The notes under the pieces are model-generated. The model did not search any database and was not told the origin of the DNA. It saw nothing but the letters and a program-made list of their open reading frames with translations. The position numbers and the translations under genes were made by a program. A stretch of DNA of 64,000 nucleotides from Acidobacteria bacterium SCN 69-37 (GTDB lineage: Bacteria; Acidobacteriota; Vicinamibacteria; Vicinamibacterales; SCN-69-37), in the NCBI GenBank assembly GCA_001724025.1, contig MEDJ01000008.1, positions 1 to 64,000 on the forward strand, read 5' to 3'. This document shows, piece by piece, positions 38,848 to 48,143 of this stretch. The stretch's first letter is position 1; the number at the start of each line of letters is the position of its first letter.

Positions 38848-39620
38848 TGGACGCGGCGCCCGTGACCACCTCGAAGGAGCCGGCCCGGATCGCGGGCATG
38901 TTCGACGCGATCGCACGGCACTACGACCTGCTCAATCGCCTGCTCAGCGCGGGATTCGACAGGCGCTGGCGCGCGCAGGCCGTCGCGGCGCTGCGGTTGT
39001 CGGGACGCGAGCGGCTGCTCGACATGTGCACCGGCACGGCGGACCTGGCGATGGCCGCGGTGACCGCGGCACGCGGCCAGGCGCGCGACGTCATCGGGAT
39101 CGATTTTTCCGCGAACATGCTCGTGCGCGGACTCGCGAAAGTGCGCAGCGCCGGCCTGCAGACGCGCGTGCACCTCGCCCGCGGTGACGCGACGGCCGTG
39201 CCGCTGCCGGACGGGGCCGTCGAGGCGGCGAGCGTGGCGTTCGGCATCCGCAACGTAATCGATCCCGAGGCGGCGTGTCGCGAGTTCCATCGCGTGCTCG
39301 TCCCCGGCGGCCGTCTCGCCGTGCTCGAGTTCGGCACGCCGCGTCTGCCCGGATTGCGCGCCGCATACCTGTGGTACTTCCGCGTGATCCTGCCGCGCAT
39401 CGGCGGCCTGGTTTCGCGCCATGGCGATGCGTACGCGTACCTGCCCGCGTCGGTGGCGGAGTTTCCGTGTGGCGACGCGTTTGCCGCCGTGCTCACCCGC
39501 GCGGGGTTCGGCCAGGTCACCTGGCGGACGCTCACGTTCGGCATCGTCTACCTGTATCTGGCGACCAGACTGCCCGACGATCGGGACGACACCGGCCGCC
39601 GGACGGATGCCGGCGTCTGA
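38847..39620 (+). CDS. ubiE: UbiE/MenG-type C-methyltransferase
   Basis: The 257-residue protein (ATG 38847, overlapping the ubiX stop by one base) has FDAIARHYDLLNRLLSAGFDRRWR, LLDMCTGTADLA (SAM site), GDATAVPLPDGAVEAASVAFGIRNV and FGTPRLPGLRAAYLWYFRVILPRIGGLVS, which define the UbiE/MenG family. It methylates demethylmenaquinone, the last step. It closes the menaquinone operon. Confidence 0.93.
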   Translation: MDAAPVTTSKEPARIAGMFDAIARHYDLLNRLLSAGFDRRWRAQAVAALRLSGRERLLDMCTGTADLAMAAVTAARGQARDVIGIDFSANMLVRGLAKVRSAGLQTRVHLARGDATAVPLPDGAVEAASVAFGIRNVIDPEAACREFHRVLVPGGRLAVLEFGTPRLPGLRAAYLWYFRVILPRIGGLVSRHGDAYAYLPASVAEFPCGDAFAAVLTRAGFGQVTWRTLTFGIVYLYLATRLPDDRDDTGRRTDAGV

Positions 39621-39644
39621 ACCTGCCGTGAGGCCCCGGGCCGG

Positions 39645-39674
39645 TTTCCGGCCGCCGCCAGCCAGCCGTATACT
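39645..39674 (+). promoter_or_regulatory. Possible promoter before the TonB-like gene
   Basis: TATACT (39669-39674) with TTTCCG (39645-39650) 18 bases upstream lies 16 bases before the ATG at 39690. The -35 box matches the consensus at three of six positions only. Confidence 0.35.
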
Positions 39675-39689
39675 GCCAACAAGTCGCTG

Positions 39690-40631
39690 ATGTACTTCGA
39701 TTTCGAGGATTACCGGCCAGAGGCGCCGCGAATTCCCCAGGCCATTTCGATTCGCGAAGCCGTGCTGGTGTCGGTCATCCTGCACCTGCTGGGGCTCGTC
39801 GCGTACCTGGTCATGCCCCGGCAGTGGTTCGATCGTCCCGAGACGCAGCTGGCCGAGGTGATCCCGCAGACCCCTGACGAGCGACAACCGATGCGGTTCG
39901 TCGAGGTGGTCCCGTTCGTCGATCGGTCGGCGCCGCCGGAGCGTCCGGCCGATGCGTCGGACATGGACCGTCGCAGTGCGACACGTGAGCGGCCGCCTGA
40001 CGCGACGAATTCCCAACCGTTCCTGCAGGGCTCCACGCCGGAGCTGATGCAGGGCGGGCCACCCACGCCGCCCGCGCCCCCGAGTCCGCCACCCGCACCG
40101 CCAGCGCCGCCGGCCGCGCAGGTCGAGGCGCCACCCGCGAAGCCCGCCGAGCAGGGGTTCATCCCGGTCCCGCAGGAGGCCGCGCGGGAACGTCCGGCGC
40201 AGACCACGAACCTGCGCGAGTCGTTGAGCAACCTGCAGCAGTACCTGCGACAGGAGAATCTCGACAATGCGCGCGGCGGCCAGACCGATGTGTCGGCCGA
40301 CATCCAGTTCGATTCGAAGGGCGTGGAATTCGGGCCGTGGCTGCTGCGCTTCAAACGCCAGGTCGAACGCAACTGGCTGGTGCCGCAGATTCTGGCCACG
40401 CACAGGCGCTACGAGCAGGTCGTCGTGCGCTTCATCGTCCATCGCAACGGATTCATTTCGAACGTCGAGGTCCTGCGGACCGCATCCATCCCGGCCCTGA
40501 CGACGGCCGTGGTGAACTCGTTGCGGCTGTCGAATCCGACGGCCGTGCTGCCGCCGGAGTACCCGGAAGATCAGATGCCGATTGTCGCCACGTTCCACTA
40601 CAACTACGACAGTCGTCCGGATCGGCCGTGA
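39690..40631 (+). CDS. TonB-family protein with Pro-rich linker
   Basis: The 313-residue protein has a membrane helix at about residues 24-45 (AVLVSVILHLLGLVAYLVMP), a Pro-rich periplasmic linker (PPTPPAPPSPPPAPPAPP) and a C-terminal TonB domain (WLLRFKRQVERNWLVPQIL, VVVRFIVHRNGFISNVEVLRTASIPALTTAVVNSLRLSNP). TonB domains pass inner-membrane energy to outer-membrane transporters, but no exbB or exbD is nearby. It overlaps miaA by 4 bases. Confidence 0.85.
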   Translation: MYFDFEDYRPEAPRIPQAISIREAVLVSVILHLLGLVAYLVMPRQWFDRPETQLAEVIPQTPDERQPMRFVEVVPFVDRSAPPERPADASDMDRRSATRERPPDATNSQPFLQGSTPELMQGGPPTPPAPPSPPPAPPAPPAAQVEAPPAKPAEQGFIPVPQEAARERPAQTTNLRESLSNLQQYLRQENLDNARGGQTDVSADIQFDSKGVEFGPWLLRFKRQVERNWLVPQILATHRRYEQVVVRFIVHRNGFISNVEVLRTASIPALTTAVVNSLRLSNPTAVLPPEYPEDQMPIVATFHYNYDSRPDRP

Positions 40632-41638
40632 CCGCCGCACGTCTCGTGGCCGTCGTCGGCCCCACGGCCACGGGCAAGAGCGCGCTGGCCATCGCGCTGG
40701 CGCAGCGGTTCGGCGGGGAAGTGCTCGGCTGCGACTCGACGGCCGTGTATCGCGGCATCGACATCGGCACGGACAAGGTGCCGGCGGCCGAGCAGGGCGG
40801 CGTGCCGCACCATCTCATCGATCTCGTCGAGCCGACGGCGGTCTACTCGGCGGCGCGGTATGCCGCAGACGCGGCCGCTGTCGCGCGCGCGGTCGTGGCG
40901 CGCGGGCACCTGCCGATTCTGGCCGGCGGGACCGGGTTCTACTATCGCGCGCTCGTGCGGGGCATGTTTCCCGGCCCGGCTCGTGACGAGGCGTTGCGGG
41001 CGCGGCTCGAGCGCGTGGCCGAGCGCCGCGGAACGGAATCGCTGCACCGGTGGCTCCAGCGTGTCGATCCGGCGTCGGCCCAGCGCATCCAGCCGCGCGA
41101 TCGCATGCGGCTCGTCCGCGCGCTTGAGGTGTACCGGTTGACGCGCCGGCCGCTCACCGAGCACTTCGCGCACACGGTGTCGCCGATTGCGGAATTTGCG
41201 ATCCTGCCGATTGGCCTGCGATTGCCGGCCGACCTGTTGCGCGAGCGCGTCACGCGCCGCGTCGATCAGCAGTTCCACGCCGGCCTGCTCGGCGAGGTCG
41301 AGCAGCTGGTGGCCGCCGGCGTGCCGCCCGGGGCGCACGCGTTCAGCGGCCTGGTCTATCGTCAGGTGATGGAACTGCGCGCCGGCGTCCGCGATCTCGC
41401 GGCCACGCGCGATCTCATCATCCGCGAGAACCTGCGGTACGCGCGGCGGCAGGCGATGTGGTTCCGCCGCGAAGCCGGCGTGCACTGGCTCGACCTGGCG
41501 GGAGAAACGCCGGAGGCCGTCGCCATCGCCGCGGGCGTTGTCGAGGCGTGGCTGTCGACCCCGCAGGGGCCGAAGCCCCCGCGCTCCGGTGCGGCGTCTG
41601 TCGGAGCCCCGGGTCTTCAGACCCGGGGAGACCAGTAG
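40628..41638 (+). CDS. miaA: tRNA dimethylallyltransferase MiaA
   Basis: The 336-residue protein (GTG 40628) adds a dimethylallyl group to A37 of tRNAs. VVGPTATGKSALAIALA is the P-loop, CDSTAVYRGIDIGTDK and GGTGFYYRALVRG follow, and RYARRQAMWFRRE is near the end. The last 22 residues (about 315-336, SAASVGAPGLQTRGDQ part) lie within a REP-like repeat, so the C-terminus is probably acquired from a repeat insertion. Confidence 0.94.
   Translation: MTAARLVAVVGPTATGKSALAIALAQRFGGEVLGCDSTAVYRGIDIGTDKVPAAEQGGVPHHLIDLVEPTAVYSAARYAADAAAVARAVVARGHLPILAGGTGFYYRALVRGMFPGPARDEALRARLERVAERRGTESLHRWLQRVDPASAQRIQPRDRMRLVRALEVYRLTRRPLTEHFAHTVSPIAEFAILPIGLRLPADLLRERVTRRVDQQFHAGLLGEVEQLVAAGVPPGAHAFSGLVYRQVMELRAGVRDLAATRDLIIRENLRYARRQAMWFRREAGVHWLDLAGETPEAVAIAAGVVEAWLSTPQGPKPPRSGAASVGAPGLQTRGDQ
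41601..41634 (+). repeat. REP-like palindrome inside the end of miaA
   Basis: Arms CCCCGGGTC (41607-41615) and GACCCGGGG (41620-41628) with loop TTCA form a perfect 9-bp hairpin, flanked by TCGGAG on the left and GAGACCAG on the right, as in the copies at 48 kb, 58 kb and 63 kb. The miaA frame runs through it, and the TAG stop follows at once. Confidence 0.8.
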
Positions 41639-41649
41639 GAGATACCCGC

Positions 41650-42822
41650 ATGAGCACCCGTCCCACACGCGTCATCCTCCTCGTCATGGACTCGGTCGGC
41701 ATCGGGGAACTGCCCGACGCCGACCGTTACGGCGACCGTGGCAGCGACACGGTCGGCAACATCCACAGGCAGGTACCGCTGGCCGTGCCGTGGCTGCGGC
41801 GGCTCGGCCTGGCGCGCGTGGCCGCCATCGGCGAGCCGTCGCCCGAACCGCTCGGGGCGTACGGCCGGATGGCGGAGCGGTCGGCGGGCAAGGATTCGGT
41901 GACCGGCCACTGGGAGCTGGCGGGCCTCGTTCTCGAGCGCGCGTTTCCCACGTTCCCGAACGGCTTTCCCGCGCCGCTCATGCGCGCGTTCGAACAACGG
42001 ATCGGCCGCGCGACGATCGGGAACACGGCGGCGTCGGGCACGGCCATCATCGAACAGCTCGGTGCCGAGCACGTGCGGACGGGATCGCCCATCGTCTATA
42101 CGTCGGCCGACAGCGTGTTCCAGATTGCCGCGCACGAGGCGGTGATCCCGCTCGAGGAGCAGTACCGCATCTGCGAGGTGGCCGCCGACCTGGTCGTGCG
42201 CGGCATGGGGATGGGGCGCGTCATCGCGCGGCCGTTCGTGGGCGAGCCCGGGCAATTCGTGCGCACCGCCAATCGGCGGGACTTCGCGCTCGAGCCGCGG
42301 GGCCGTACGCTGCTCGATGCCCTGACAGTCGCCGGGCACCCGGTCATCGCCATCGGCAAGATCGAGGACCTGTTCGCCACGCGCGGGATTGCGCGTGCCG
42401 TGCACACGGTGTCGGACGAGGACGGGATGGACGTGCTGGAAGGGGCGATGGCGGACGAGCCGGCAGGGCTGCTGTTCGTGAACCTCGTCGACTTCGACAC
42501 GCAGTACGGGCATCGCAACGACGTGGCCGGCTACGCGGCGAACCTCGAGCGTTTCGATCGTCGCCTGGGAGCGCTCATCGACAGCCTGACGCCCGAGGAT
42601 CTGCTCGTCGTCACGGCCGATCACGGCAACGATCCGACGACCGCGTCGACCGATCATTCGCGCGAGTACGTGCCGGTCCTGCTGTTCGGCGACGCCGTGC
42701 GATCGGGGATCGATCTCGGCACCCGGGCGACGTTCGCGGACCTCGGCCAGACGCTGGCCGACCTGTTCGGCGTGCCGCCGCTCGCGCACGGCACCAGCTT
42801 CCTGTCGGACGTCCTGCGCTAA
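41650..42822 (+). CDS. deoB: Phosphopentomutase
   Basis: The 390-residue protein (ATG 41650) has VILLVMDSVGIGELPDADRYGDRGSDTVGN at the N-terminus and VTADHGNDPTTASTDHSREYVPVLLFG near the end, the paired metal motifs of the DeoB/alkaline phosphatase superfamily. It interconverts ribose-1- and ribose-5-phosphate (and deoxyribose forms), linking nucleoside salvage with the pentose pathway. The ribosome site TAGGAG overlaps the miaA stop. Confidence 0.95.
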   Translation: MSTRPTRVILLVMDSVGIGELPDADRYGDRGSDTVGNIHRQVPLAVPWLRRLGLARVAAIGEPSPEPLGAYGRMAERSAGKDSVTGHWELAGLVLERAFPTFPNGFPAPLMRAFEQRIGRATIGNTAASGTAIIEQLGAEHVRTGSPIVYTSADSVFQIAAHEAVIPLEEQYRICEVAADLVVRGMGMGRVIARPFVGEPGQFVRTANRRDFALEPRGRTLLDALTVAGHPVIAIGKIEDLFATRGIARAVHTVSDEDGMDVLEGAMADEPAGLLFVNLVDFDTQYGHRNDVAGYAANLERFDRRLGALIDSLTPEDLLVVTADHGNDPTTASTDHSREYVPVLLFGDAVRSGIDLGTRATFADLGQTLADLFGVPPLAHGTSFLSDVLR

Positions 42823-42839
42823 ACTGGCCGGCGTCCCAC

Positions 42840-43874
42840 ATGTCCACGATCCGCCAGCAACTCGAAGCCCTCGAAGCCCAGTATCTCGCCCCACAAGCCG
42901 CACACAGCGCCGCCAGCCGCGGCCGGATGCGACCCGAGCCCGAGGATCCGATCCGCCCGGTCTTCCAGCGCGATCGCGATCGGGTGATTCACGCCAAGGC
43001 GTTCAGGCGTCTGAAGCACAAGACGCAGGTGTTCCTGGCGCCGACCGGCGATCACTACCGCACGCGGCTCACGCACACGCTCGAGGTCTCGCAGATTGCG
43101 CGGAGCATCGCGAAGGTGCTGCGCCTGCACGAGGAGCTGACCGAGGCGATTGCGCTCGGCCACGATCTCGGCCATCCACCGTTCGGTCACGCCGGCGAGC
43201 GGGTGCTCGATCGGCTGACCGGGGGGTTCAGTCACTACGAGCAGAGCCTGCGCGTGGTCGACGTCATCGAGCACGGCGGGCAGGGGCTGAACCTGACGTG
43301 GGAGGTGCGCGACGGCATTGCGCGCCATTCCAAGGGCAAGCACGGCCTGCCCGTCGGCGCGCCGCCCGACGCGCGCGCGAGCACGATCGAGGGGCAGATT
43401 GCCCGGGTGGCCGACATCATCGCGTACGTCAATCACGACATCGACGATGCGGTGCGCGCCGGCGTGCTGGATGAGCACGATCTGCCGGCCGAGCCGTCCC
43501 GGCTGCTGGGCCGGACGTCGTCGCAGCGGATCAACACGATGGTGACCGACGTGGTCCTGCGGACGATCGAGGGCGGGCTGACCGAGGTGCGGATGAGCGA
43601 CGCGATCCTCGAGGCCACGCTCGAACTGCGCGGGTTCCTGTTCGAGGCGGTCTACGAGAATCCGCAGGCCACTGCGGAGTTCGAGAAGGCGTCGGGGGTC
43701 CTCGGCGGCATCTGGGAGAAGCTCCACCAGCGGCCCGATCCGCACCTGGACGCTGGGACGATCGAGGCAGAGGGGCTCGACGTGGCCATCAGGGATTTCA
43801 TGGCCGGGATGACCGACCGCTACGCCGTGGCCCTGTTCCAGGAGCTGTTCGTCCCCAGGGAGTGGGGGGCGTAA
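42840..43874 (+). CDS. Deoxyguanosinetriphosphate triphosphohydrolase-like HD protein
   Basis: The 344-residue protein (ATG 42840) has an HD-domain metal site: RTRLTHTLEVSQIARSIA and LGHDLGHPPFGHAGE. RDRDRVIHAKAFRRLKHKTQVF at the N-terminus is typical of dGTPase-like proteins. These enzymes remove the triphosphate from dNTPs; length (about 340) fits the shorter, non-enteric group. It sits 17 bases after deoB, in keeping with nucleotide metabolism. Confidence 0.92.
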   Translation: MSTIRQQLEALEAQYLAPQAAHSAASRGRMRPEPEDPIRPVFQRDRDRVIHAKAFRRLKHKTQVFLAPTGDHYRTRLTHTLEVSQIARSIAKVLRLHEELTEAIALGHDLGHPPFGHAGERVLDRLTGGFSHYEQSLRVVDVIEHGGQGLNLTWEVRDGIARHSKGKHGLPVGAPPDARASTIEGQIARVADIIAYVNHDIDDAVRAGVLDEHDLPAEPSRLLGRTSSQRINTMVTDVVLRTIEGGLTEVRMSDAILEATLELRGFLFEAVYENPQATAEFEKASGVLGGIWEKLHQRPDPHLDAGTIEAEGLDVAIRDFMAGMTDRYAVALFQELFVPREWGA

Positions 43875-43927
43875 GGGCCCGTTTTCTGTTAACATCTCCG
43901 TTTGGCCGCGTGGTGGCCTGGTGTGCC

Positions 43928-44473
43928 ATGAGTATGCTCCTCGACCTCAGCCGGTTGCGGGGCGGGGGCGGACGGATCGACCGTCGGGACCCGCCCGAGG
44001 CCTTCGACGCGACGAACGAGGACTTCCGCGTCGTGGCGCCTGTGGTGCTCGGCGCCGATGTCCGGAAGGATCGCGGGAACGTCCGGATTGTCGGGCGCCT
44101 CACGGGGGAACTGGAACTGTCGTGCAGCCGGTGCCTCGAGCCGTTCCGGATTCCGGTCGACAGCGCGTTCGATCTGCTGTATCTGCCGGCCTCGACAGAC
44201 GCGGCGGCCGCGCCCGACGAGGACCATCAGCTCGAGGACGAAGACGCGAATGTGTCGTTCTACGAGGACGAGACGATCGACCTCGCGCACCTGGTGCGCG
44301 AGCAGTTCTACCTGGCGCTGCCGATGAAGCCGCTCTGCCGGCCGGACTGCCAGGGGTTGTGCCCGGTCTGTGGCACGAACCGGAATGTCGAGACCTGCGC
44401 GTGCGACGCGACGTGGGTCGACCCGAGGATGGAGGCGCTGCGCCGCCTTCGGGAGACGAAGACGGGACACTAG
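43928..44473 (+). CDS. YceD/DUF177 family protein
   Basis: The 181-residue protein (ATG 43928) is the usual gene before rpmF. RIVGRLTGELELSCSRCLEPFRIPVDSAF and DLAHLVREQFYLALPMKPLCRPDCQGLCPVCGTNRN are the DUF177 hallmarks with paired cysteines that may bind zinc. In E. coli YceD binds 23S rRNA processing intermediates; exact role unclear. ATG 43934 is a possible alternative start. Confidence 0.9.
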   Translation: MSMLLDLSRLRGGGGRIDRRDPPEAFDATNEDFRVVAPVVLGADVRKDRGNVRIVGRLTGELELSCSRCLEPFRIPVDSAFDLLYLPASTDAAAAPDEDHQLEDEDANVSFYEDETIDLAHLVREQFYLALPMKPLCRPDCQGLCPVCGTNRNVETCACDATWVDPRMEALRRLRETKTGH

Positions 44474-44534
44474 CGGTCCCGGCAGCACAACCCGCGGGTC
44501 GCCCGAGCGCCCGCCTCGCAAGCGACCGAGAGCC

Positions 44535-44717
44535 ATGCCGAATCCGAAACGCCGCCACTCGAAGACCCGTACCGCCAAGCGCCGCACGCACGACGCCCTC
44601 AAGCCGATCGGCACGAGCGAGTGCCCGCAGTGCCACGAGCTCAAGCTGCCGCACGTGGTCTGCCGCCACTGCGGTCACTACCGGGGCCGTCAGGTCCGTC
44701 CCGTCCAGGAAGACTGA
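44535..44717 (+). CDS. rpmF: Ribosomal protein L32
   Basis: The 60-residue protein starts MPNPKRRHSKTRTAKRRTHDAL and has a CPQCHELKLPHVVCRHCGHYRGRQV zinc site with four cysteines, the C+ form of L32. It is a large-subunit ribosomal protein. The yceD-rpmF-plsX order is widely conserved. Confidence 0.97.
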   Translation: MPNPKRRHSKTRTAKRRTHDALKPIGTSECPQCHELKLPHVVCRHCGHYRGRQVRPVQED

Positions 44718-44756
44718 CCGCGTCACGCCGGCCGGACGTGAAGGCCGTGGAACGCC

Positions 44757-45767
44757 GTGGGTGACGCCGCCGTCCTGACCGTCGCTGTCGACGCGATGGG
44801 GGGCGATCACGCCCCCGCCGCGGTCATCGACGGCGCGGTGCAGGCCGCGCGCACGCTCGACGTGGCGCTGGCCCTCGTCGGGCCGGCGGCGCGTCTGCAC
44901 GAGGAACTGGCGCGTCGCGACACGGGCGATCTCCGCCTGTCCGTGATCGACGCGCCCGACGTCGTCCCCATGGACGAGGCCCCGCTGGCCGCCTTGCGGC
45001 GTCGGCCGCGCGCCTCGGTGCGCGTGGCGGCGGACCTGGTCGCGGCTGGTGAGGCCGCAGCGTTCTTCAGCGCCGGACACTCGGGCGCCACGGTGCTGGC
45101 CGCGCACGCGGCCCTGGGCCTGCTCCCGGGCGTGCATCGTCCCGCGCTGGCCGTGACGGTCCCCACGCAGTCGGGCGCGGCCGTCCTGCTCGACGCCGGG
45201 GCCAACGTCGAGTGTCGTCCCGATCATCTCGTCCAGTTCGCGCACCTCGGCGTCGCCTACGCGTCGGTGGCCATGGATCTGCCGACGCCACGCGTGGGGC
45301 TCCTGTCGATTGGCGAGGAGGCGCGCAAGGGGACCGACCTCGTGCGCGAGACCCACAGCCGGCTGCAGCGGGAACCGCTCGTGTTCATCGGGAACGTCGA
45401 TGCGCGCGAGTTGTTCACCGGCCGCGCCGACGTCGTCGTGTGCGACGGCTTCACGGGGAACATCGCGTTGAAGGTGGGGGAGGGACTCGTCGAGTCGCTC
45501 GAGGCGATGCTGCGCCAGGCGTTCGACGCCGAACTCGTCTCGCAGATTGGCGGCCTGCTGACGCGCCGGGCGTTCGCGCGGTTCCGGCAGCGGGTCGACT
45601 ACGCGGAGTTCGGCGCCGCGCCGCTGCTCGGCGTCGATGGGCTGGCGCTGGTCGGGCACGGACGGTCGTCGTCGCGTGCGGTGGGCAGCGGGATCGCGAT
45701 GGCCGTACGGCTGGCCCGGTCGCGGATGGCCGACAGGGTTCGCGCGGCCTTCGCGTCGGCTGGTTGA
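44757..45767 (+). CDS. plsX: Phosphate acyltransferase PlsX
   Basis: The 336-residue protein (GTG 44757) has the start TVAVDAMGGDHAPAAVIDGAVQAA, FFSAGHSGATVLAAHAALG and VVVCDGFTGNIALKVGEGLVE. It makes acyl-phosphate from acyl-ACP for phospholipid synthesis by PlsY. Followed by fabG, acpP and fabF, without fabH and fabD. Confidence 0.95.
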   Translation: MGDAAVLTVAVDAMGGDHAPAAVIDGAVQAARTLDVALALVGPAARLHEELARRDTGDLRLSVIDAPDVVPMDEAPLAALRRRPRASVRVAADLVAAGEAAAFFSAGHSGATVLAAHAALGLLPGVHRPALAVTVPTQSGAAVLLDAGANVECRPDHLVQFAHLGVAYASVAMDLPTPRVGLLSIGEEARKGTDLVRETHSRLQREPLVFIGNVDARELFTGRADVVVCDGFTGNIALKVGEGLVESLEAMLRQAFDAELVSQIGGLLTRRAFARFRQRVDYAEFGAAPLLGVDGLALVGHGRSSSRAVGSGIAMAVRLARSRMADRVRAAFASAG

Positions 45768-45823
45768 GGACGATCCTGCGTGTTGCGTCGAAATGCGGGC
45801 TGTGCTGAAGTAGGCAGGCTGAG

Positions 45824-46564
45824 ATGACCACCTTCGAGGGCCGTGTGGCCCTGATCACCGGCGCGTCACGCGGAATTGGACGGGCGATTGCGATGCGCCT
45901 GGCTGCCGGCGGGGCCACGGTCGTGGCCGCGGCACGCGGGACGAATGCGGCCGACACCGTGGCGGCGATCACCGCGGCCGGCGGACGGGCCGAGACCCTG
46001 CCGCTCGAGATCACCGACAGCGACGCCGTCAGCGCAGCGGTCGCGGGCATCCTCTCGCGGCACGGCCGGATCGACATCCTGGTCAACAACGCCGGAGTCA
46101 CGCGCGATCAGTTGATGCTGCGCATGAAGCGCGACGACTGGGATGCGGTCATCGCCACGAATCTCACGGGCGCGTTCACGTGCATCCAGGCTGTCCTGAA
46201 GCCGATGGTGAAGCAGCGGTCGGGCCGCATCATCAACATCTCCTCGGTGGTGGGGCAGGCCGGCAACGCCGGGCAGGTGAACTACGCGGCGTCGAAGGCC
46301 GGCATGATTGGCGTGACGAAGGCGCTGGCGCTGGAACTGGCGTCGCGGCAGATTACGGTGAACGCCGTCACGCCCGGGCTGATCGACACCGACATGACGC
46401 GCGCGATTGCTGCCGGGGCGCACGAGGCGTGGGCGGCGAAAATCCCGCTGCAGCGGCTCGGCACCCCCGAGGACGTGGCCGGGGCCGTGGCGTTCCTGGC
46501 CTCGGACGAAGCAGCGTATATTACGGGGCACGTGCTGGCCGTCAACGGCGGAATGTACATGTAA
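45824..46564 (+). CDS. fabG: 3-oxoacyl-ACP reductase FabG
   Basis: The 246-residue short-chain dehydrogenase has GASRGIGRAIA (NADPH site), VNNAGVTRD, the catalytic Ser-Tyr-Lys set (ISSVVGQAGNAGQVNYAASKAG) and the C-terminal AYITGHVLAVNGGMYM, matching FabG. It reduces 3-oxoacyl-ACP in fatty acid elongation. Followed by acpP after 77 bases. Confidence 0.95.
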   Translation: MTTFEGRVALITGASRGIGRAIAMRLAAGGATVVAAARGTNAADTVAAITAAGGRAETLPLEITDSDAVSAAVAGILSRHGRIDILVNNAGVTRDQLMLRMKRDDWDAVIATNLTGAFTCIQAVLKPMVKQRSGRIINISSVVGQAGNAGQVNYAASKAGMIGVTKALALELASRQITVNAVTPGLIDTDMTRAIAAGAHEAWAAKIPLQRLGTPEDVAGAVAFLASDEAAYITGHVLAVNGGMYM

Positions 46565-46641
46565 CGGAGAGCCGCTGGGCCGCCGCACGAGGCGGGGCGC
46601 AGCGGAGTGGTGGCGGCGAGGCCGCCCGCGAGGAGGACTGA

Positions 46642-46881
46642 ATGGCAGTTGCGGATCAGGTCAAGAAAATCATCGTCGAACAGCTCGGCGTCGATGAAGA
46701 GGAAGTTACGCCGGACGCCTCGTTCGTCGACGACCTCGGTGCCGATTCGCTCGACACCGTCGAGCTGGTCATGGCGTTCGAGGAAGAGTTCGGGATCGAG
46801 ATCCCCGACGAGGACGCCGAGAAGATTACCCGCGTGAAGGAAGCCATCGAGTACATCGAGGGCCACGCGAAGAAGAAGTAA
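46642..46881 (+). CDS. acpP: Acyl carrier protein
   Basis: The 79-residue acidic protein has the phosphopantetheine serine in [18 protein letters not shown] and the family start [19 protein letters not shown]. It carries acyl chains for fatty acid and lipid A synthesis. AGGAGG lies 6 bases before the ATG. Confidence 0.97.
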   Translation: MAVADQVKKIIVEQLGVDEEEVTPDASFVDDLGADSLDTVELVMAFEEEFGIEIPDEDAEKITRVKEAIEYIEGHAKKK

Positions 46882-46898
46882 GTCACCGCGGAGGCCAC

Positions 46899-48143
46899 TT
46901 GACGAGGCGAGTTGTCGTGACCGGTGTCGGCCTGCTGTCATCGGTCGGCATCGGCACCGAATCCACCTGGGACGCCCTCTGCGCCGGCCGCAGCGGGATT
47001 GCCCCCATCACCCACTTCGACGCGTCGAGACACGCGGCGCAGATCGCCGGTGAGGTGAAGGGGTTCGATCCCCTGCAGTTCGTGGAGAAGAAGGACGTCA
47101 AGAAGATGGACGTCTTCATCCAGTACGCCATTGCGGCAGCCGACTTTGCCGTCCGCGATGCGCGGCTCGAGGTGACCGACGCCAATGCCGACGACATCGG
47201 CGTCTTCATCGCCTCGGGGATTGGCGGGTTCCAGACGATCGAGGACGAGCACCTGGCCCTGATCAACGGGGGGCCTCGCCGGATCTCGCCATTCTTCATC
47301 CCGGCCTCGATCATCAACCTGGCCGCCGGCCAGGTGTCGATCCGGTTCGGGGCGCGCGGGCCCAACCTCGCCACGTGTACCGCCTGCACGGCGTCGGCGC
47401 ACGCGATTGGCGAGGCCGCCGAGATCATCAAGCGCGGCGACGCCGACGCGATGATCGCCGGCGGATCGGAGGCGTCGATCACGCCGCTCGGCGTCGGCGG
47501 GTTCGCGGCGCTGCGCGCCCTGTCGACGCGCAACGACGAGCCCGAGCGGGCGAGCCGGCCGTTCGACAAGGATCGCGACGGGTTCGTCATCGGCGAGGGC
47601 GCGGGCATCGTCATCCTCGAAGAACTCGAGATGGCCAGGCGCCGGGGCGCCACGATCTATGCGGAGATCGCCGGCTACGGCCTCTCGGGCGACGCGTACC
47701 ACCTGACGTCGCAGCCCGAAGATGCCAACGGCGCCATTCGATCGATGCGCATGGCGCTGCGCAAGGCCGGCGTCCGGCCCGATCAGATCGATTACATCAA
47801 CGCCCACGGCACGTCGACGCCCATCAACGATCCCACCGAGACGCTTGCCGTGAAGACGACGTTCGGCGAGCACGCGTCGAAGCTGGTGATGTCGTCGACG
47901 AAGTCGATGACAGGACACCTGCTCGGGGCGGCCGGCGGTCTCGAGGCCGGGATCACCGCGCTGGCGGTGCGCGACCAGGTGGCGCCGCCCACCATCAACC
48001 TCGAGCACCCCGATCCGGCGTGCGATCTCGATTACGCGCCGAACGTGAAGCGGCCGATGCGGATCGAGTACGCGCTGTCGAACTCGTTCGGGTTCGGCGG
48101 CACCAACGGCACGCTGCTGCTGAAGCGGTATCACGGCGAGTGA
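46899..48143 (+). CDS. fabF: 3-oxoacyl-ACP synthase II FabF
   Basis: The 414-residue condensing enzyme starts at a TTG (46899) preceded by GGAGG. The active-site Cys lies in ATCTACTASAHAIGEA, the two histidines in INAHGTSTPIND and KSMTGHLLGAAGGLEA. SNSFGFGGTNGTLLLKRY closes it. It extends acyl-ACP by two carbons. A purine-rich repeat follows at 48146. Confidence 0.96.
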   Translation: MTRRVVVTGVGLLSSVGIGTESTWDALCAGRSGIAPITHFDASRHAAQIAGEVKGFDPLQFVEKKDVKKMDVFIQYAIAAADFAVRDARLEVTDANADDIGVFIASGIGGFQTIEDEHLALINGGPRRISPFFIPASIINLAAGQVSIRFGARGPNLATCTACTASAHAIGEAAEIIKRGDADAMIAGGSEASITPLGVGGFAALRALSTRNDEPERASRPFDKDRDGFVIGEGAGIVILEELEMARRRGATIYAEIAGYGLSGDAYHLTSQPEDANGAIRSMRMALRKAGVRPDQIDYINAHGTSTPINDPTETLAVKTTFGEHASKLVMSSTKSMTGHLLGAAGGLEAGITALAVRDQVAPPTINLEHPDPACDLDYAPNVKRPMRIEYALSNSFGFGGTNGTLLLKRYHGE

